DNA of 44,402 bases, from NCBI GenBank assembly GCA_039961675.1, contig JABRWC010000057.1, forward strand, positions 1-44,402, in the 5' to 3' direction. Below, piece by piece: positions 16,928 through 26,333 of the stretch. The notes beneath the pieces were generated by a model. The model had not been told where the DNA came from. It worked only from the letters and a program-made list of their open reading frames with translations, and made no database searches. Source of the stretch: JABRWC01 sp039961675. Lineage in GTDB: Bacteria > Planctomycetota > Phycisphaerae > UBA1845 > Fen-1342. A program made the translations under genes and the position numbers. Each line of letters begins with the position of its first letter. The stretch's first letter is position 1.

Positions 16928-19791
16928 TCGCCGCGGCGTCGGAAAGCCAGGCGCTCCTGGAGGAGCTGCGCCAGCTCGGTCCTCCCGAGCAACAGGCACG
17001 ATTGCGGGCCGTGTCCGACCCGCAGGCGGCACTGCTGGCGCTCGGCGACGAAGCCGAGCGCCTTGCGTTGGTGAGTGTGGCCGACGCGCTTGCCGCCGCC
17101 GAGATCACCGTGCGGCTCGCGGATGCGCTGGGCGGAGCGCGCGAGCGTGCGCGCGCTCGACGCGCGCTCGCCCAGGCGCTTGCCTATGCGGGCCGCCACT
17201 CGGAGTCGCTGGCGAGATGTTCCGAGGCGGTCACGATCGCGACAAGCGGAGGCGAGGCTCTTGAGGCCGCGCGCGCCCGGGCGATCTCGCTGCATCCACT
17301 TGGGGAGCTCGGCCGTTACGACGAGGCGGTTGCCGAGGGCGAGGCGGCGCGCCAGGCGTTCCTGCACGCCGGCGAGCCGCGCCTCGCCGCGCGCGCCGAC
17401 TTCAACCTGGGCGGCATTCACCAGAACCGCGACGACCCGGCCCGGGCGCTGTTTCACTTCGACCGCGCGGCGCCGGCGTTCGAGAACGACCCGGTCATCA
17501 CCGGGTACCTTCAGAACAACCGTGGCGAGGCGCTGCTGCTCCTGAACGACTTCGCCGGAGCGCAGCGCGCGTTCGAAGCCGCACGCGCGGCCTGCGAACG
17601 CGCCGGCGCCGATGTCGCCGCCGGCATCGCCGAGGGCAATCTGGCGGACCTCGCGGCCCGGCAGGGCCGCCTGCAACTCGCGCTGTTCCACTTCGAGCAC
17701 GCCCGCCGCCGACTGGAGCGTGTGAACGCGCAGAGCCATCTCAACCGTCTCCTCGCGGAGCAGGCCGAAGCGCTCGAATCGCTCGGCCTAACGGACCAGG
17801 CGCTCGAAGCCTACTCCGCCGTGCTCCCGCGCCTCGAGGCCCAGGGCTTGGCCTGGGAAACGGCCCGTGCGCGGACGGGCGTCGGCCGCGCACTGATGCG
17901 GCTCGCTCGGCTCGACCAGGCGGAATCGGTCCTGGCGCAGGCGGCGTCGGAGTTCGCCGCGCTTCGCCAGACGGCCCCCACGGCGCGCGTGCAGCTCATG
18001 CGCGCCGCACTGGCGCTGGAGCGCGGACGGCTGCCCGAGGCCGAGACCATGCTCTGGGAGGCGGCGCCGCATTTGTCCGACCGTCCCCTGGATGCCGCGG
18101 CGCTTCGCTATCACGAGGCGCGGCTCGCGGTGTCGCGCGACGACCCGATGGCGGCGCGCTCCGCGGCAGAAGATGCCGTGAAGCTCGCCGACGAGCTTCA
18201 GATCGCCCCGTTGCAGGCCGACGTGCTGCAAATCCGCGCCGCCGTGCGACAGCGGCAGGGCGACTTCAGCGGCGCCGCGGCGGACCTGCGCGCAGCCGTC
18301 GAACACGTGGAACGCGTCCGCGGCACGTTGCAGGCGGACCACTTCCGGGCCGCGTTCCTGGGCCGCCGCTCGGCGCTCTACGAGAACCTGGTGCTGGCCA
18401 CGCTTGACGCCGGGGGCGGCTCGGCGGTGGCCGACGCGTTCACCGCGATGGAGCAGGGCAAGAGCCGTTCCCTGCTCGACGTGCTCTCCGGCGCGATCGA
18501 ACTGTGCGGCGAGGACGACTTGGCCTGCGGCGACGCCGTCGATTCCGAGCTGCGCCGCGCGTCGGCCCGGCTGCGCTCCGAGCTGAACGTGCTGTACTCG
18601 CGACTGGCCGACTTCCGCGCCACCGAGCGGCACAAGCTGTCGCTTGCGGAGTGGCGCGCGCTGGTGCGGGTGCGCGAACAAGAGCTGCGCGCCACGGAAA
18701 ACCGCCTGGCCGCGACGCAGGAAGTGGACCACCTGCGCGCCGCCCCGGTTGGGATCGAGCGCGTCCGCGAACTGCTCGCGGAGGACGCGGCCCTCGTCGA
18801 ATACTTCATCGCCGGCGACGAGCTCCTGGCGCTGTGCGTCCGCCATGACTCGATGCACGTCGTGCGCGGCCTGGCGACGCCCGCCGAACTGGCCGACCTG
18901 GTGCAGGCCGTGCGCTTCCAGATGAACCGCACCGTGCGCCCAGGTGCGGTGGACGACCACCGGGGGGAGCGCCTACTGCGCGACGTGAACCGCGAGTTGG
19001 GGGCCTTGTGGCGCGTACTCATCGGGCCACTCTCGCCGGCGCTATCCGGCGTGCGGCGGCTGGTGTTCGTGCCGCACGGTCCCCTGCACGTAGTCCCGCT
19101 GCACGCGCTGCATGACAGCCGGCAATACCTGATCGAGTCGTACGAGGTGGTCTGCGCTCCGAGCGCGAGCGTCTTTGCGGCGCTGAGCGCGCGCGCAAAG
19201 GGCAGGGGCGGACGGTTGGGGGACGGTCGCTGCGGCGTCTTCGGATTCGCCGACGCGGCGGCGCCGCAGATCGCCAGCGAAGCCGCGCGCGTGGCTGGGA
19301 TTCTCGGCTGCACGCCGGTCATCGGAGGCGACGCGACGGCGGCGGCGGTGATCGACACGGCCCCCGCTTTGCAGATTCTGCATTTCGCCTGCCACGGCCA
19401 ATACTCGAGCCGGCTGCCGCTGGCCTCGGGTCTGAAGCTGGCCGACCGCTGGCTGACGGTTCGCGACCTTTTTGCGCTGCGCCTGAATGCCGAGCTCGTT
19501 GCGCTGAGCGGATGCAATACCGGACGCAACCTGGTGCGTTCCGGCGACGAACTGGTCGGGCTGCTGCATGGGTTCCTTCGTGCGGGGACGGCCTCGCTGC
19601 TGGTCAGCCTGTGGCCCGCGCACGATGAAAAAACTTCACAAATGATGACCGAGTTCTATAAGATGTGGCTGAAGCGGCCGCGCGATCCGTGGGGGAAGGC
19701 AGCCGCCCTGCGGCAGGCACAACTTTCCTCCTTGCGAGAGCACCCTCATCCCGCGTTCTGGGCGCCGTTCGTATTGGTGGGCAAACCATGA
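16924..19791 (+). CDS. TPR-CHAT domain protein (caspase-like cysteine protease)
   Basis: The protein has 955 residues. About residues 60-460 are tandem helical TPR repeats (for example RADFNLGGIHQNRDDPARAL), normally a sensor or partner-binding arm. Residues ~650-955 form a CHAT domain, the bacterial caspase/separase relative. The catalytic dyad is visible: His824 in HFACHGQ and Cys864 in LSGCNTG. The tail AFWAPFVLVGKP is the typical CHAT end. No signal or membrane segment is present, so it should be cytoplasmic. It begins in an ATGA overlap with the upstream gene and ends in an ATGA overlap with the subtilase gene. CHAT proteases act in programmed death or defence, for example TPR-CHAT of the type III-E CRISPR complex; the role here is inferred. 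Confidence 0.92.
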   Translation: MIAAASESQALLEELRQLGPPEQQARLRAVSDPQAALLALGDEAERLALVSVADALAAAEITVRLADALGGARERARARRALAQALAYAGRHSESLARCSEAVTIATSGGEALEAARARAISLHPLGELGRYDEAVAEGEAARQAFLHAGEPRLAARADFNLGGIHQNRDDPARALFHFDRAAPAFENDPVITGYLQNNRGEALLLLNDFAGAQRAFEAARAACERAGADVAAGIAEGNLADLAARQGRLQLALFHFEHARRRLERVNAQSHLNRLLAEQAEALESLGLTDQALEAYSAVLPRLEAQGLAWETARARTGVGRALMRLARLDQAESVLAQAASEFAALRQTAPTARVQLMRAALALERGRLPEAETMLWEAAPHLSDRPLDAAALRYHEARLAVSRDDPMAARSAAEDAVKLADELQIAPLQADVLQIRAAVRQRQGDFSGAAADLRAAVEHVERVRGTLQADHFRAAFLGRRSALYENLVLATLDAGGGSAVADAFTAMEQGKSRSLLDVLSGAIELCGEDDLACGDAVDSELRRASARLRSELNVLYSRLADFRATERHKLSLAEWRALVRVREQELRATENRLAATQEVDHLRAAPVGIERVRELLAEDAALVEYFIAGDELLALCVRHDSMHVVRGLATPAELADLVQAVRFQMNRTVRPGAVDDHRGERLLRDVNRELGALWRVLIGPLSPALSGVRRLVFVPHGPLHVVPLHALHDSRQYLIESYEVVCAPSASVFAALSARAKGRGGRLGDGRCGVFGFADAAAPQIASEAARVAGILGCTPVIGGDATAAAVIDTAPALQILHFACHGQYSSRLPLASGLKLADRWLTVRDLFALRLNAELVALSGCNTGRNLVRSGDELVGLLHGFLRAGTASLLVSLWPAHDEKTSQMMTEFYKMWLKRPRDPWGKAAALRQAQLSSLREHPHPAFWAPFVLVGKP

Positions 19792-21338
19792 TGTCGTCAC
19801 GGTTTCTGGTCGTCTTCGTCGCGTTCGCCTTCATCGCGCCGCCGTCCGGCGCGCAGTGTCCGCCCACGCCGCCGGGCGAAGACCCGTTCCTTGCGGACCA
19901 GGTCATGGTGCGGGTCGCCTGGTACTCCACCATCGACGACGCGCTGGCGCTCATCCGCCAGAGCTGGCCGGAGGTCGTCGTGACCGACGCGATCGAGTCG
20001 CGCGGCTGGTACATGCTCGGCACCGCCTCCGGCGAGCAATGCCTGGTCGAAGCGGACTTGCTGGCAAACTTCGTCAACCCCAACCCGCAGGTTCCCGATG
20101 CCGCCCGGCCACTGGCCTGGGCCGAGCTGAACTACGAGGGCCAGCCCGGTGAAGGCAAAACGGGCACGATCTACATCGGCACCGGCGGCAGCGCGCAAGC
20201 CGCGATGCAGTACGGCGGCCAGTTCGCCGTCGAACTTCTGGGAATCGACGCCGCCCATTCGACGTCGCGCGGAGCGGGCGTGCAGGTCGCGGTGCTAGAC
20301 ACGGGCGTCGACGGCACGCACCCGGCGCTTGCCGGTAGAGTGTTGCCGGGCGTGAGTTTCATCACAGGCTCTCGCTCGACGGGCGACATGGGCGACGGAA
20401 GCGACAACGACGGCGACGGACTCATCGACGAAATGACCGGACACGGAACGTTCGTGTCCGGCCTCATCACGCTCGTTGCACCCGACGCCGCGATTCTGCC
20501 GGTCGTCGTGCTCGACAGCGACGGCGTCGGCGACGCATTCACCATCGCCAAAGGCGTGTACTACGCGATCGATTCGGGCGCCGACGTGATCAACATGAGT
20601 CTGGGTTCAACGTACAACTGCGAAATCGTGGAGGTCGCCGTCAGCGAGGCTGTGGCGACGGGACTGGTGGCCGTCGCCGCCGCGGGCAATCTCGGTCAGG
20701 AACTCGAAGAGTTCCCCGCCGCCCGCGACTCGATCGGCGTCGCCGCGCTCGACGACCAGGACGTAAAGGCCGACTTCAGCAACTACAACGACCGCCTGTT
20801 CATCAGCGCCCCGGGCGACAGCGTTCCGCTCAACGGCGGCCCCGGTGGTTACGACCCCGACCGATCCGTTTTCGGCCCGGTTCCTGGCGCGGAGTACGCG
20901 GCCTGGAAGGGCACCAGCTTCGCCACGGCGTTTGTGTCCGGCGGCGCGGCATTGGTTCGCGCCCAACACCCGGACTGGAATGCGGGCACCGTGTTCAGCG
21001 GACCGCTGTGCCCGGGCGCAACCGATCCGCCGGGTTCAATCCAGGAAGCCGTCGAGCAGTTGCTCGAATGCTCGGCCGTGGACGTGTACGACGTGAACCC
21101 GCAGTACGAGGCTGGGCAACTTCTCGGCGTGGGAAGGATCGACATCGGAGCGGCGGTGGCGCTGGGGCCGATCCCGGGCGACCTGGACGGCGACAACAGC
21201 GTCGGTCTCGCCGACCTTTCGGCGTTGCTGAGCGACTTCGGCCGCAGCGGCGCCTACGCGGGCGACATCGATGGCGACGGGTACGTCGGGATCGCCGACC
21301 TCTCGATTCTGCTGAGCTACTTCGGCTTCGCACGCTGA
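19788..21338 (+). CDS. Secreted S8 (subtilisin-family) protease with C-terminal dockerin-like repeats
   Basis: The protein has 516 residues. An N-terminal signal peptide (about 1-22, ending near PPSGA) is followed by a propeptide-like region to ~150, then the S8 catalytic domain. The triad is visible: Asp171 in VAVLDTGVDG, His219 in GHGTFVSG and Ser377 in GTSFATAF; the oxyanion Asn is in AAAGN. An acidic DNDGDGLIDE loop just before His219 may bind calcium. The C-terminus (about 463-514) has two dockerin-like units, DLDGDNSVGLADL and DIDGDGYVGIADL, each a Ca-binding loop plus helix. ATG at 19788 gives an ATGA overlap with the CHAT gene; a second ATG follows immediately. The enzyme is exported while CHAT is cytoplasmic. 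Confidence 0.92.
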   Translation: MMSSRFLVVFVAFAFIAPPSGAQCPPTPPGEDPFLADQVMVRVAWYSTIDDALALIRQSWPEVVVTDAIESRGWYMLGTASGEQCLVEADLLANFVNPNPQVPDAARPLAWAELNYEGQPGEGKTGTIYIGTGGSAQAAMQYGGQFAVELLGIDAAHSTSRGAGVQVAVLDTGVDGTHPALAGRVLPGVSFITGSRSTGDMGDGSDNDGDGLIDEMTGHGTFVSGLITLVAPDAAILPVVVLDSDGVGDAFTIAKGVYYAIDSGADVINMSLGSTYNCEIVEVAVSEAVATGLVAVAAAGNLGQELEEFPAARDSIGVAALDDQDVKADFSNYNDRLFISAPGDSVPLNGGPGGYDPDRSVFGPVPGAEYAAWKGTSFATAFVSGGAALVRAQHPDWNAGTVFSGPLCPGATDPPGSIQEAVEQLLECSAVDVYDVNPQYEAGQLLGVGRIDIGAAVALGPIPGDLDGDNSVGLADLSALLSDFGRSGAYAGDIDGDGYVGIADLSILLSYFGFAR

Positions 21339-21387
21339 GGCAATGGCCGGACCGCCGTTCGAGTGCGTCTGGCCAACATCGGATCGC

Positions 21388-21930
21388 TCACTGGAACGAC
21401 CTGAACGCGCGGCCGTGTTCACGCACCAGCGTCGCCAGACGGGCCGAGGCATAGCGGGGCTCGATGGTCGGGAAGATCACCTGACACTCGAGGTACGCGC
21501 ACCCGAACTTGAGACACGCTTCCCGCGCGGGAATAAAAAGGTCGACCGTGTTGTGCCGGAAACGCGGCGCGGTGCGATCCGTAACGACAAACGTCCGGTC
21601 GAGCGCCGGAACGTATATGTGCGCGCCGAATGGTATGTCCGCGGGTGCCGCGCACTGCCCGACTCCGGCCGGCACGCCGGAGGCCGTGATCCCGCGGTCG
21701 CAGTACGCGGTCACACGGTACATGCGTCGCAGCGTCTCGCTCTCTGGGCCGACGAATGGGGCGGCAGATTCCCCGCCAGCCTGGGGGCCGATAACCGAAC
21801 CCAGCGTATTCCAACGCAGACCGAAGAGCGCTGTGGCCGCGGCTGAATCGAACTCCGTTCGACGCGACTGGGCGATCGGAAACACAAGGCAGGCCATGCA
21901 GGCAACGCGCACAATCCCGGCGCATAACAT
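21388..21930 (-). CDS. 3D-domain (RlpA/MltA-like double-psi barrel) secreted protein
   Basis: This 180-residue protein has a hydrophobic N-terminal segment (about 1-20), so it is probably exported. The C-terminal ~110 residues match the 3D domain: VTAYCDRGITASGV, then IPFGAHIYVPALDRTFVVTDR and NTVDLFIP, with the conserved Asp residues and threonines in place. 3D domains have a double-psi beta-barrel fold like MltA and RlpA and usually act on, or bind, peptidoglycan. Several Cys residues could form disulfides. It converges on the subtilase gene with 49 bases between them. ATG at 21930 is the natural start; only a weak GAGA is upstream. Confidence 0.75.
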   Translation of the reverse strand: MLCAGIVRVACMACLVFPIAQSRRTEFDSAAATALFGLRWNTLGSVIGPQAGGESAAPFVGPESETLRRMYRVTAYCDRGITASGVPAGVGQCAAPADIPFGAHIYVPALDRTFVVTDRTAPRFRHNTVDLFIPAREACLKFGCAYLECQVIFPTIEPRYASARLATLVREHGRAFRSFQ

Positions 21931-22346
21931 TGCTGATCTCCGTTACCCCGACCTCGTCGCCGCCCGTCCGGCGACGTCCCCTTCCCGCAACGCCGTCGCC
22001 CACGGCCAGCGCGCGGGTCTGCGCGCCAACCGGTAGCCAACGTGCGGGAGATAAGCGGCCGCCCGGAATCGGTGATTGAGCGGCCCGCGGCGGGAAGGCC
22101 GCCCGGGCCGTTCCAGCCGCCAATCGGCGCAATGATGAACGTCAGGAGTTATCAAGCCGCGCCGATCGGGGAGCGATGGTAGCGTCTGCTGCGCGTTTGT
22201 CCAGCCACTTTTCGGGAGCGGTCACGGGCCAATAACCAAACCTGCTGCCATTGATGTGGAACTCAATGCGCGTTTGACGAACGCCCCGGGTCGCGATTCA
22301 CTAGCGGCAGTCTACGCCTGTCCAGAACGCACATGGAGTCTGAATC
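21931..22346. other. Divergent intergenic region before tpiA
   Basis: These 416 bases lie between the 3D-domain gene (minus) and tpiA (plus). No coding stretch stands out. The tpiA promoter candidate lies at 22274-22302. The rest shows no repeats or hairpins that I could identify. Confidence 0.5.
22274..22302 (+). promoter_or_regulatory. Candidate sigma70-like promoter of tpiA
   Basis: -35 TTGACG (22274-22279) matches the consensus at 5 of 6 positions. A 17-base spacer follows, then a weak -10 TTCACT (22297-22302). The tpiA ATG is 45 bases downstream. Confidence 0.4.
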
Positions 22347-23129
22347 ATGCGACGCCCACTCATCGCCGCCAACTGGAAAATGAACCTTAATCTAGCTCAG
22401 TCGCGAGAGTTAGCGAGGCAGATTCGCTCAGCGATCTCGGCCGACCCTGCGCTGGCCGGCGCCGTGGACTTCGCGATCTGTCCACCGGCGGTGTACTTGC
22501 ACACGGTCGTCGAAGCATGCCGGGGAGCATCGATCTCGGTCGGCGCGCAAAACATCTACTTCGAGGCAGCGGGAGCGTTTACCGGCGAAATCTCGGCTGC
22601 GATGGTCGCCGACATCGGCGCGGAGTTGGTGATTCTTGGGCACAGCGAACGTCGACACGTCATCGGACACCACGAAGACGACCGCATGATCAACCTGAAA
22701 CTGCGTGCCGCGATGGCCTCCTCGCTCACGCCGATCCTTTGCGTCGGGGAGACGCTGGCCGAGCGCGACGCCGGCGCGACGCTCGACGTGCTGACATTCC
22801 AGATCACCGCCGGGTTGAGCGGCATCGACCTGCGCGACGCATCGAGACTGGTGGTCGCATACGAGCCGGTCTGGGCGATCGGCACCGGGAGGAACGCCAC
22901 GCCGCAGCAGGCGCAGGAAGCCCACGATCATCTGCGGCGACAGATTCGACGAATCGCGGGCGACCACGCGGATGAAATACGCATTCTCTACGGCGGATCC
23001 CTTAAGCCCGATAATGCAGCGGCGATATTCTCACAGCCGGACATCGACGGGGGGCTGATCGGCGGAGCCAGCCTGAAGGCCGAGTCGTTCCTGGGGATCG
23101 CGGCGGCCGCGCTTTCCGCGCATCGCTGA
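22347..23129 (+). CDS. tpiA: Triosephosphate isomerase
   Basis: This 260-residue protein interconverts dihydroxyacetone phosphate and glyceraldehyde 3-phosphate in glycolysis and gluconeogenesis. The signature residues are all present: Asn/Lys in AANWKMN (Lys12), the electrophilic His in GHSERR, the catalytic Glu in AYEPVWAIGTG, and the phosphate-binding loops YGGSLKPDN and GLIGGASL. The length is normal for the family. It begins the plus-strand run tpiA-secG-yicC-tatD-epimerase, with 89 bases before secG. The pairing of tpiA with secG is a common bacterial arrangement. Confidence 0.98.
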   Translation: MRRPLIAANWKMNLNLAQSRELARQIRSAISADPALAGAVDFAICPPAVYLHTVVEACRGASISVGAQNIYFEAAGAFTGEISAAMVADIGAELVILGHSERRHVIGHHEDDRMINLKLRAAMASSLTPILCVGETLAERDAGATLDVLTFQITAGLSGIDLRDASRLVVAYEPVWAIGTGRNATPQQAQEAHDHLRRQIRRIAGDHADEIRILYGGSLKPDNAAAIFSQPDIDGGLIGGASLKAESFLGIAAAALSAHR

Positions 23130-23218
23130 CGCGGGTATATTCCTCCGTTCGCTTCCGACGCGGGCGTCGGACCGAGACCGCCGGCGAATAGGGTGCGGGG
23201 CGAGACGAGAGACGACTT

Positions 23219-23614
23219 ATGCTCTTGGCTTACTGGTATCATCCGATCCTCGCGACACTGTTCGGCTTCCTGGCGCTGATCCTGATGGCAGTCATTCTGC
23301 TCCAGCGCGGGCGCGGGGTCGGCCTCTCCGGGGCGTTCGGCGGCGCGGGGGGCCATACAGCGTTCGGCTCCAAGACCGGCGACGTGCTGACGTGGGCGAC
23401 GATCGTGATCGCCGGGATGTTCCTGTTCTACACGGTCGTGCTCAACTACCTCTTCGTGCCGCCGCGTGCGCCCGGCGCGGCCCCGCCGCCGGCGGCGCCG
23501 GCCCCGGCGCCGACCACGTCGGAGAGCGGCGAAACGTCGCGGCTTCCGGCCGAAGCGAATCCCCGACCGGCTGAAATGCCGCACGGCGTGTTCGACGGCG
23601 AGTGGTACGGCTAG
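23219..23614 (+). CDS. secG: Preprotein translocase subunit SecG
   Basis: This 131-residue protein has two membrane helices (about 9-28 and 58-80) flanking the conserved loop LLQRGRGVGLSGAFGGAGG with GSKTGD. This is the SecG hallmark; SecG assists SecYE in protein export. The C-terminus after residue ~83 is a Pro/Ala-rich tail of about 50 residues, longer than in E. coli and common in planctomycete-type SecG. It lies directly behind tpiA. GAGA is present about 9 bases before the ATG. Confidence 0.93.
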   Translation: MLLAYWYHPILATLFGFLALILMAVILLQRGRGVGLSGAFGGAGGHTAFGSKTGDVLTWATIVIAGMFLFYTVVLNYLFVPPRAPGAAPPPAAPAPAPTTSESGETSRLPAEANPRPAEMPHGVFDGEWYG

Positions 23615-23693
23615 TCGCGCAGGCACGCCGCACTGCCGCGCTCCGGGCACGTCGTTAAAGAACGCTCGGCCCCGCACATCGGCGAGAATCCTG

Positions 23694-24575
23694 ATGATCC
23701 GCTCGATGACCGGCTACGGCGAAGCGCAGTCCGAGCACAACGGCTTCGCGTACAGCGTCGAGCTGCGGAGCGTGAACAACCGCTATTTCAAAGCCAATAT
23801 CCGGGTCGATGAGGAGTTCGGGTTCCTGGAGGCGCGGCTTGAGCAACTGCTGCGCGAACGCCTCACGCGCGGAACGGTCTCGCTGCGGCTTCACGTTCGC
23901 AACCTGAGCGCGTCTGCGGCGCAGGACGTCAATGTCGCCGCGATCCAGCAGTACGTCCAGCAGCTCCGAACGGTCGTGGGAGACGATCCGCGCTTCACGG
24001 TGGACCTGGCCACGCTGGCGCTGCTGCCCGGCGTCTGCCAGCCGCATGAGCTGTCCGAAGAGCAGCGGGATCGCTCGGAAGCGGCGGTGCTCGGTCTGGC
24101 GGAGCAGGCGATCGCGCGGCTGCTCGAAATGCGCAGCACGGAGGGGCGGGCGCTGGCGGAGGACCTGCGGCGGCAAGGCGAGACCGTCCGGAAGTACGCG
24201 GCGGAGGTGCGTGCGCGGGCGCCAGGCGTGCTCCTGGAGTACCGCGACCGGTTGAAGGCGCGAATCGGGCAGCTCATCGCCGATTCGAACGTCGCGCTGG
24301 CCGAGGAGGACCTGGCCCGGGAAGTGTCGATCTACGCCGAGCGCAGCGACATCAGCGAAGAGCTGATCCGCCTCGACTCGCACCTGGCGCAGTTCTTCGC
24401 CTGCATCAACAGCGGCGAGCCGGCCGGGCGCAAGCTCGAGTTCATCGCGCAGGAAATGCACCGCGAGGCCAACACGATCGCCTCGAAGGCGGGCGACGCG
24501 ACGATCGCCGGCCACGTGATCGAGATGAAGAGCGCGATCGACCGCATCAAGGAGCAGGTGGCGAACGTCGAGTAG
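23694..24575 (+). CDS. YicC/YloC family endoribonuclease
   Basis: This 293-residue protein begins MIRSMTGYGEAQ, the diagnostic YicC N-terminus. It continues with VELRSVNNRYFKANIR and ends with the conserved C-terminal block EFIAQEMHREANTIASKAGD and IEMKSAIDRIKEQVANVE. Characterised members are endoribonucleases that affect stress responses and small-RNA turnover. The length is typical. ATG at 23694 is chosen with GAGA upstream; Met at 23706 is the alternative and would keep the core motif. The tatD-like gene follows after 13 bases. Confidence 0.93.
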   Translation: MIRSMTGYGEAQSEHNGFAYSVELRSVNNRYFKANIRVDEEFGFLEARLEQLLRERLTRGTVSLRLHVRNLSASAAQDVNVAAIQQYVQQLRTVVGDDPRFTVDLATLALLPGVCQPHELSEEQRDRSEAAVLGLAEQAIARLLEMRSTEGRALAEDLRRQGETVRKYAAEVRARAPGVLLEYRDRLKARIGQLIADSNVALAEEDLAREVSIYAERSDISEELIRLDSHLAQFFACINSGEPAGRKLEFIAQEMHREANTIASKAGDATIAGHVIEMKSAIDRIKEQVANVE

Positions 24576-24588
24576 TCGCGGTGCCCAC

Positions 24589-25398
24589 ATGCTGGTAGAC
24601 ACCCACTGCCACCTGACGTACGACGAGCTGGCCGGGCAACTGCCGGCCGTGCTGGGGCGCGCCGCGGGGAGCGGCGTCACCCGCCTGATCACGGTCGCGA
24701 CGCAGCCGGACGACGCGCGGACCGCGCTCGCGGTCGTGCGCCACCATCCGCAGGTGCACCTGGCCGCCGGGGTCCACCCGCACGAGGCGGCCAAGGTCGG
24801 CGACGCCGAACTATCGGCGCTGGCCGACCTGCACCGGGGGCGGTGGGCGGCGGCGGCCGGGCTGGCGGATCGCCTGGTCGCGGTCGGCGAAACCGGCCTG
24901 GACTTTCATTACGATTTCGCGCCGCCGCAACGCCAGGAAGAAGTCTTCCGGCGGCAGTTGGAGCTGGCGTGCGAGGTCGGGCGACCGGTAATCATCCACG
25001 CGCGAAAGTCCGAAGCTCGCGTCTGCGAAGTGCTGTCAGAGTATCCGGCGCTGCGCGACCGGGCGGTGTTTCACTGTTTCTCCGGCGGACCGGAGCTGGC
25101 GGCGCGCGTGCTGGAGATGGGTTTCTGGCTTTCATTCACGGGGGTGGTGACGTTCAAGAAGTCGGCCGAGATTCAGGCCGCGGCGCGGGCCGCGCCGGCT
25201 GAGCGCATCATGGTCGAGACGGACGCGCCGTACCTGACGCCCGAGCCGGTCCGCAAACTTCGGCCGAACGAGCCGGCGTTCGTCGCGCACACGGCGCGGT
25301 TCCTGGCGGAGCTGCGCGGCGAAGCGTTCGATGTGTTCGCCCGGCGGACCACCGCCAACGCGGTGCGTTTCTTCGGACTTCCTGAGGAGCGCGAATGA
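24589..25398 (+). CDS. TatD family metal-dependent hydrolase / DNase
   Basis: This 269-residue TIM-barrel amidohydrolase has all TatD metal ligands in order. They are DTHCHL (His6, His8), VGETGLDFHYD (Glu), VIIHARKS (His), FHCFSGG (His) and VETDAPYLTPEP (Asp). Family members have 3'-5' exonuclease/DNase activity and roles in DNA repair or D-amino acid quality control. The length is normal (usually ~260). It lies 13 bases behind the yicC-like gene, and its TGA overlaps the ATG of the epimerase gene in ATGA, so these genes are probably co-translated. Confidence 0.95.
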   Translation: MLVDTHCHLTYDELAGQLPAVLGRAAGSGVTRLITVATQPDDARTALAVVRHHPQVHLAAGVHPHEAAKVGDAELSALADLHRGRWAAAAGLADRLVAVGETGLDFHYDFAPPQRQEEVFRRQLELACEVGRPVIIHARKSEARVCEVLSEYPALRDRAVFHCFSGGPELAARVLEMGFWLSFTGVVTFKKSAEIQAAARAAPAERIMVETDAPYLTPEPVRKLRPNEPAFVAHTARFLAELRGEAFDVFARRTTANAVRFFGLPEERE

Positions 25399-26333
25399 GC
25401 GTTCATCTCGTGACCGGCGGCGCGGGGTTCATCGGCAGCCACATCGTGCGCAGCCTGGTCGCGGACGGGCTTCGTGTGCGCGTGCTGGACGACTTCAGCA
25501 CCGGGCGCCGGCGAAACCTGGCCGACGTGGCGCAGCGCGTCGAGGTGATCGAGGGATCCATCTGCGACCCGGCGGCCGTGAAGTCGGCGATGCGCGGCGT
25601 GGAGACCGTATTCCACCTCGCCGCCCGCTCCAGCGTCCCGCGCAGCGTCGAGCAGCCGGCCGAGACCAACGAGGTGAATGTAAACGGGACGCTGAACCTG
25701 CTGCTCGCCGCGCGCGACGCCGGCGTGCGGCGTTTTGTCTATTCGTCGAGCAGCTCGGCCTACGGCGAGACGCCCAAGCTGCCGAAGGTCGAGACCGACG
25801 CGCCGGCGCCGCTCAGCCCCTACGCCGTGAGCAAGCTCGCGGCGGAGCACTACTGCACGTGCTTCGCGAAGGTGTACGGGCTCGCGACGGTGTCGCTGCG
25901 ATATTTCAACGTGTTCGGCCCGCGGCAGGACCCCAACAGCCCGTACGCCGCGGTCATTCCCGCCTTCTTGTCACGCATGGTCCGCGGCCAGCGGCCGGTG
26001 ATCTTCGGCGACGGAGAGCAGTCGCGGGACTTCTGCTACATCGACAACGTCGTGGCGGCCAACCGCCTCGCGGCCCGCGCGGAGGGGCTTTCGGGCGAAG
26101 CGGTCAACATCGCCTGCGGCGAGCGCACCACGCTGAACGCGATCGTTCGCACGATCAACGAGCTGCTCGGCGCGCGGCTGGAACCCGAGTACCGCGAGCC
26201 GCGTCCAGGAGACGTGCGCCACTCGCTGGCGGACATCGACGCCGCGAGACGCGTCCTCGGCTACCGGCCGCAGGTCATGTTTGGCGACGGGCTGCGGCGG
26301 ACGCTGGAGTGGTATCGGCAGGACCCGGACTGA
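25395..26333 (+). CDS. NAD-dependent sugar-nucleotide epimerase/dehydratase (SDR)
   Basis: This 312-residue extended SDR has the NAD-binding GGAGFIGSH at residues 8-16, the catalytic Ser region SSSSSAYG, and the YAVSK Tyr/Lys pair. A substrate-binding block RYFNVFGPRQDPNSPYAAVIP resembles UDP-GlcNAc/UDP-glucose 4-epimerases (WbpP/GalE types). It probably makes a sugar nucleotide for surface polysaccharide; the substrate cannot be fixed from sequence alone. It is the last gene of the tpiA run. Its 3' end overlaps, tail to tail, the last 59 bases of the alanine racemase-like gene on the other strand. Confidence 0.92.
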   Translation: MSVHLVTGGAGFIGSHIVRSLVADGLRVRVLDDFSTGRRRNLADVAQRVEVIEGSICDPAAVKSAMRGVETVFHLAARSSVPRSVEQPAETNEVNVNGTLNLLLAARDAGVRRFVYSSSSSAYGETPKLPKVETDAPAPLSPYAVSKLAAEHYCTCFAKVYGLATVSLRYFNVFGPRQDPNSPYAAVIPAFLSRMVRGQRPVIFGDGEQSRDFCYIDNVVAANRLAARAEGLSGEAVNIACGERTTLNAIVRTINELLGARLEPEYREPRPGDVRHSLADIDAARRVLGYRPQVMFGDGLRRTLEWYRQDPD

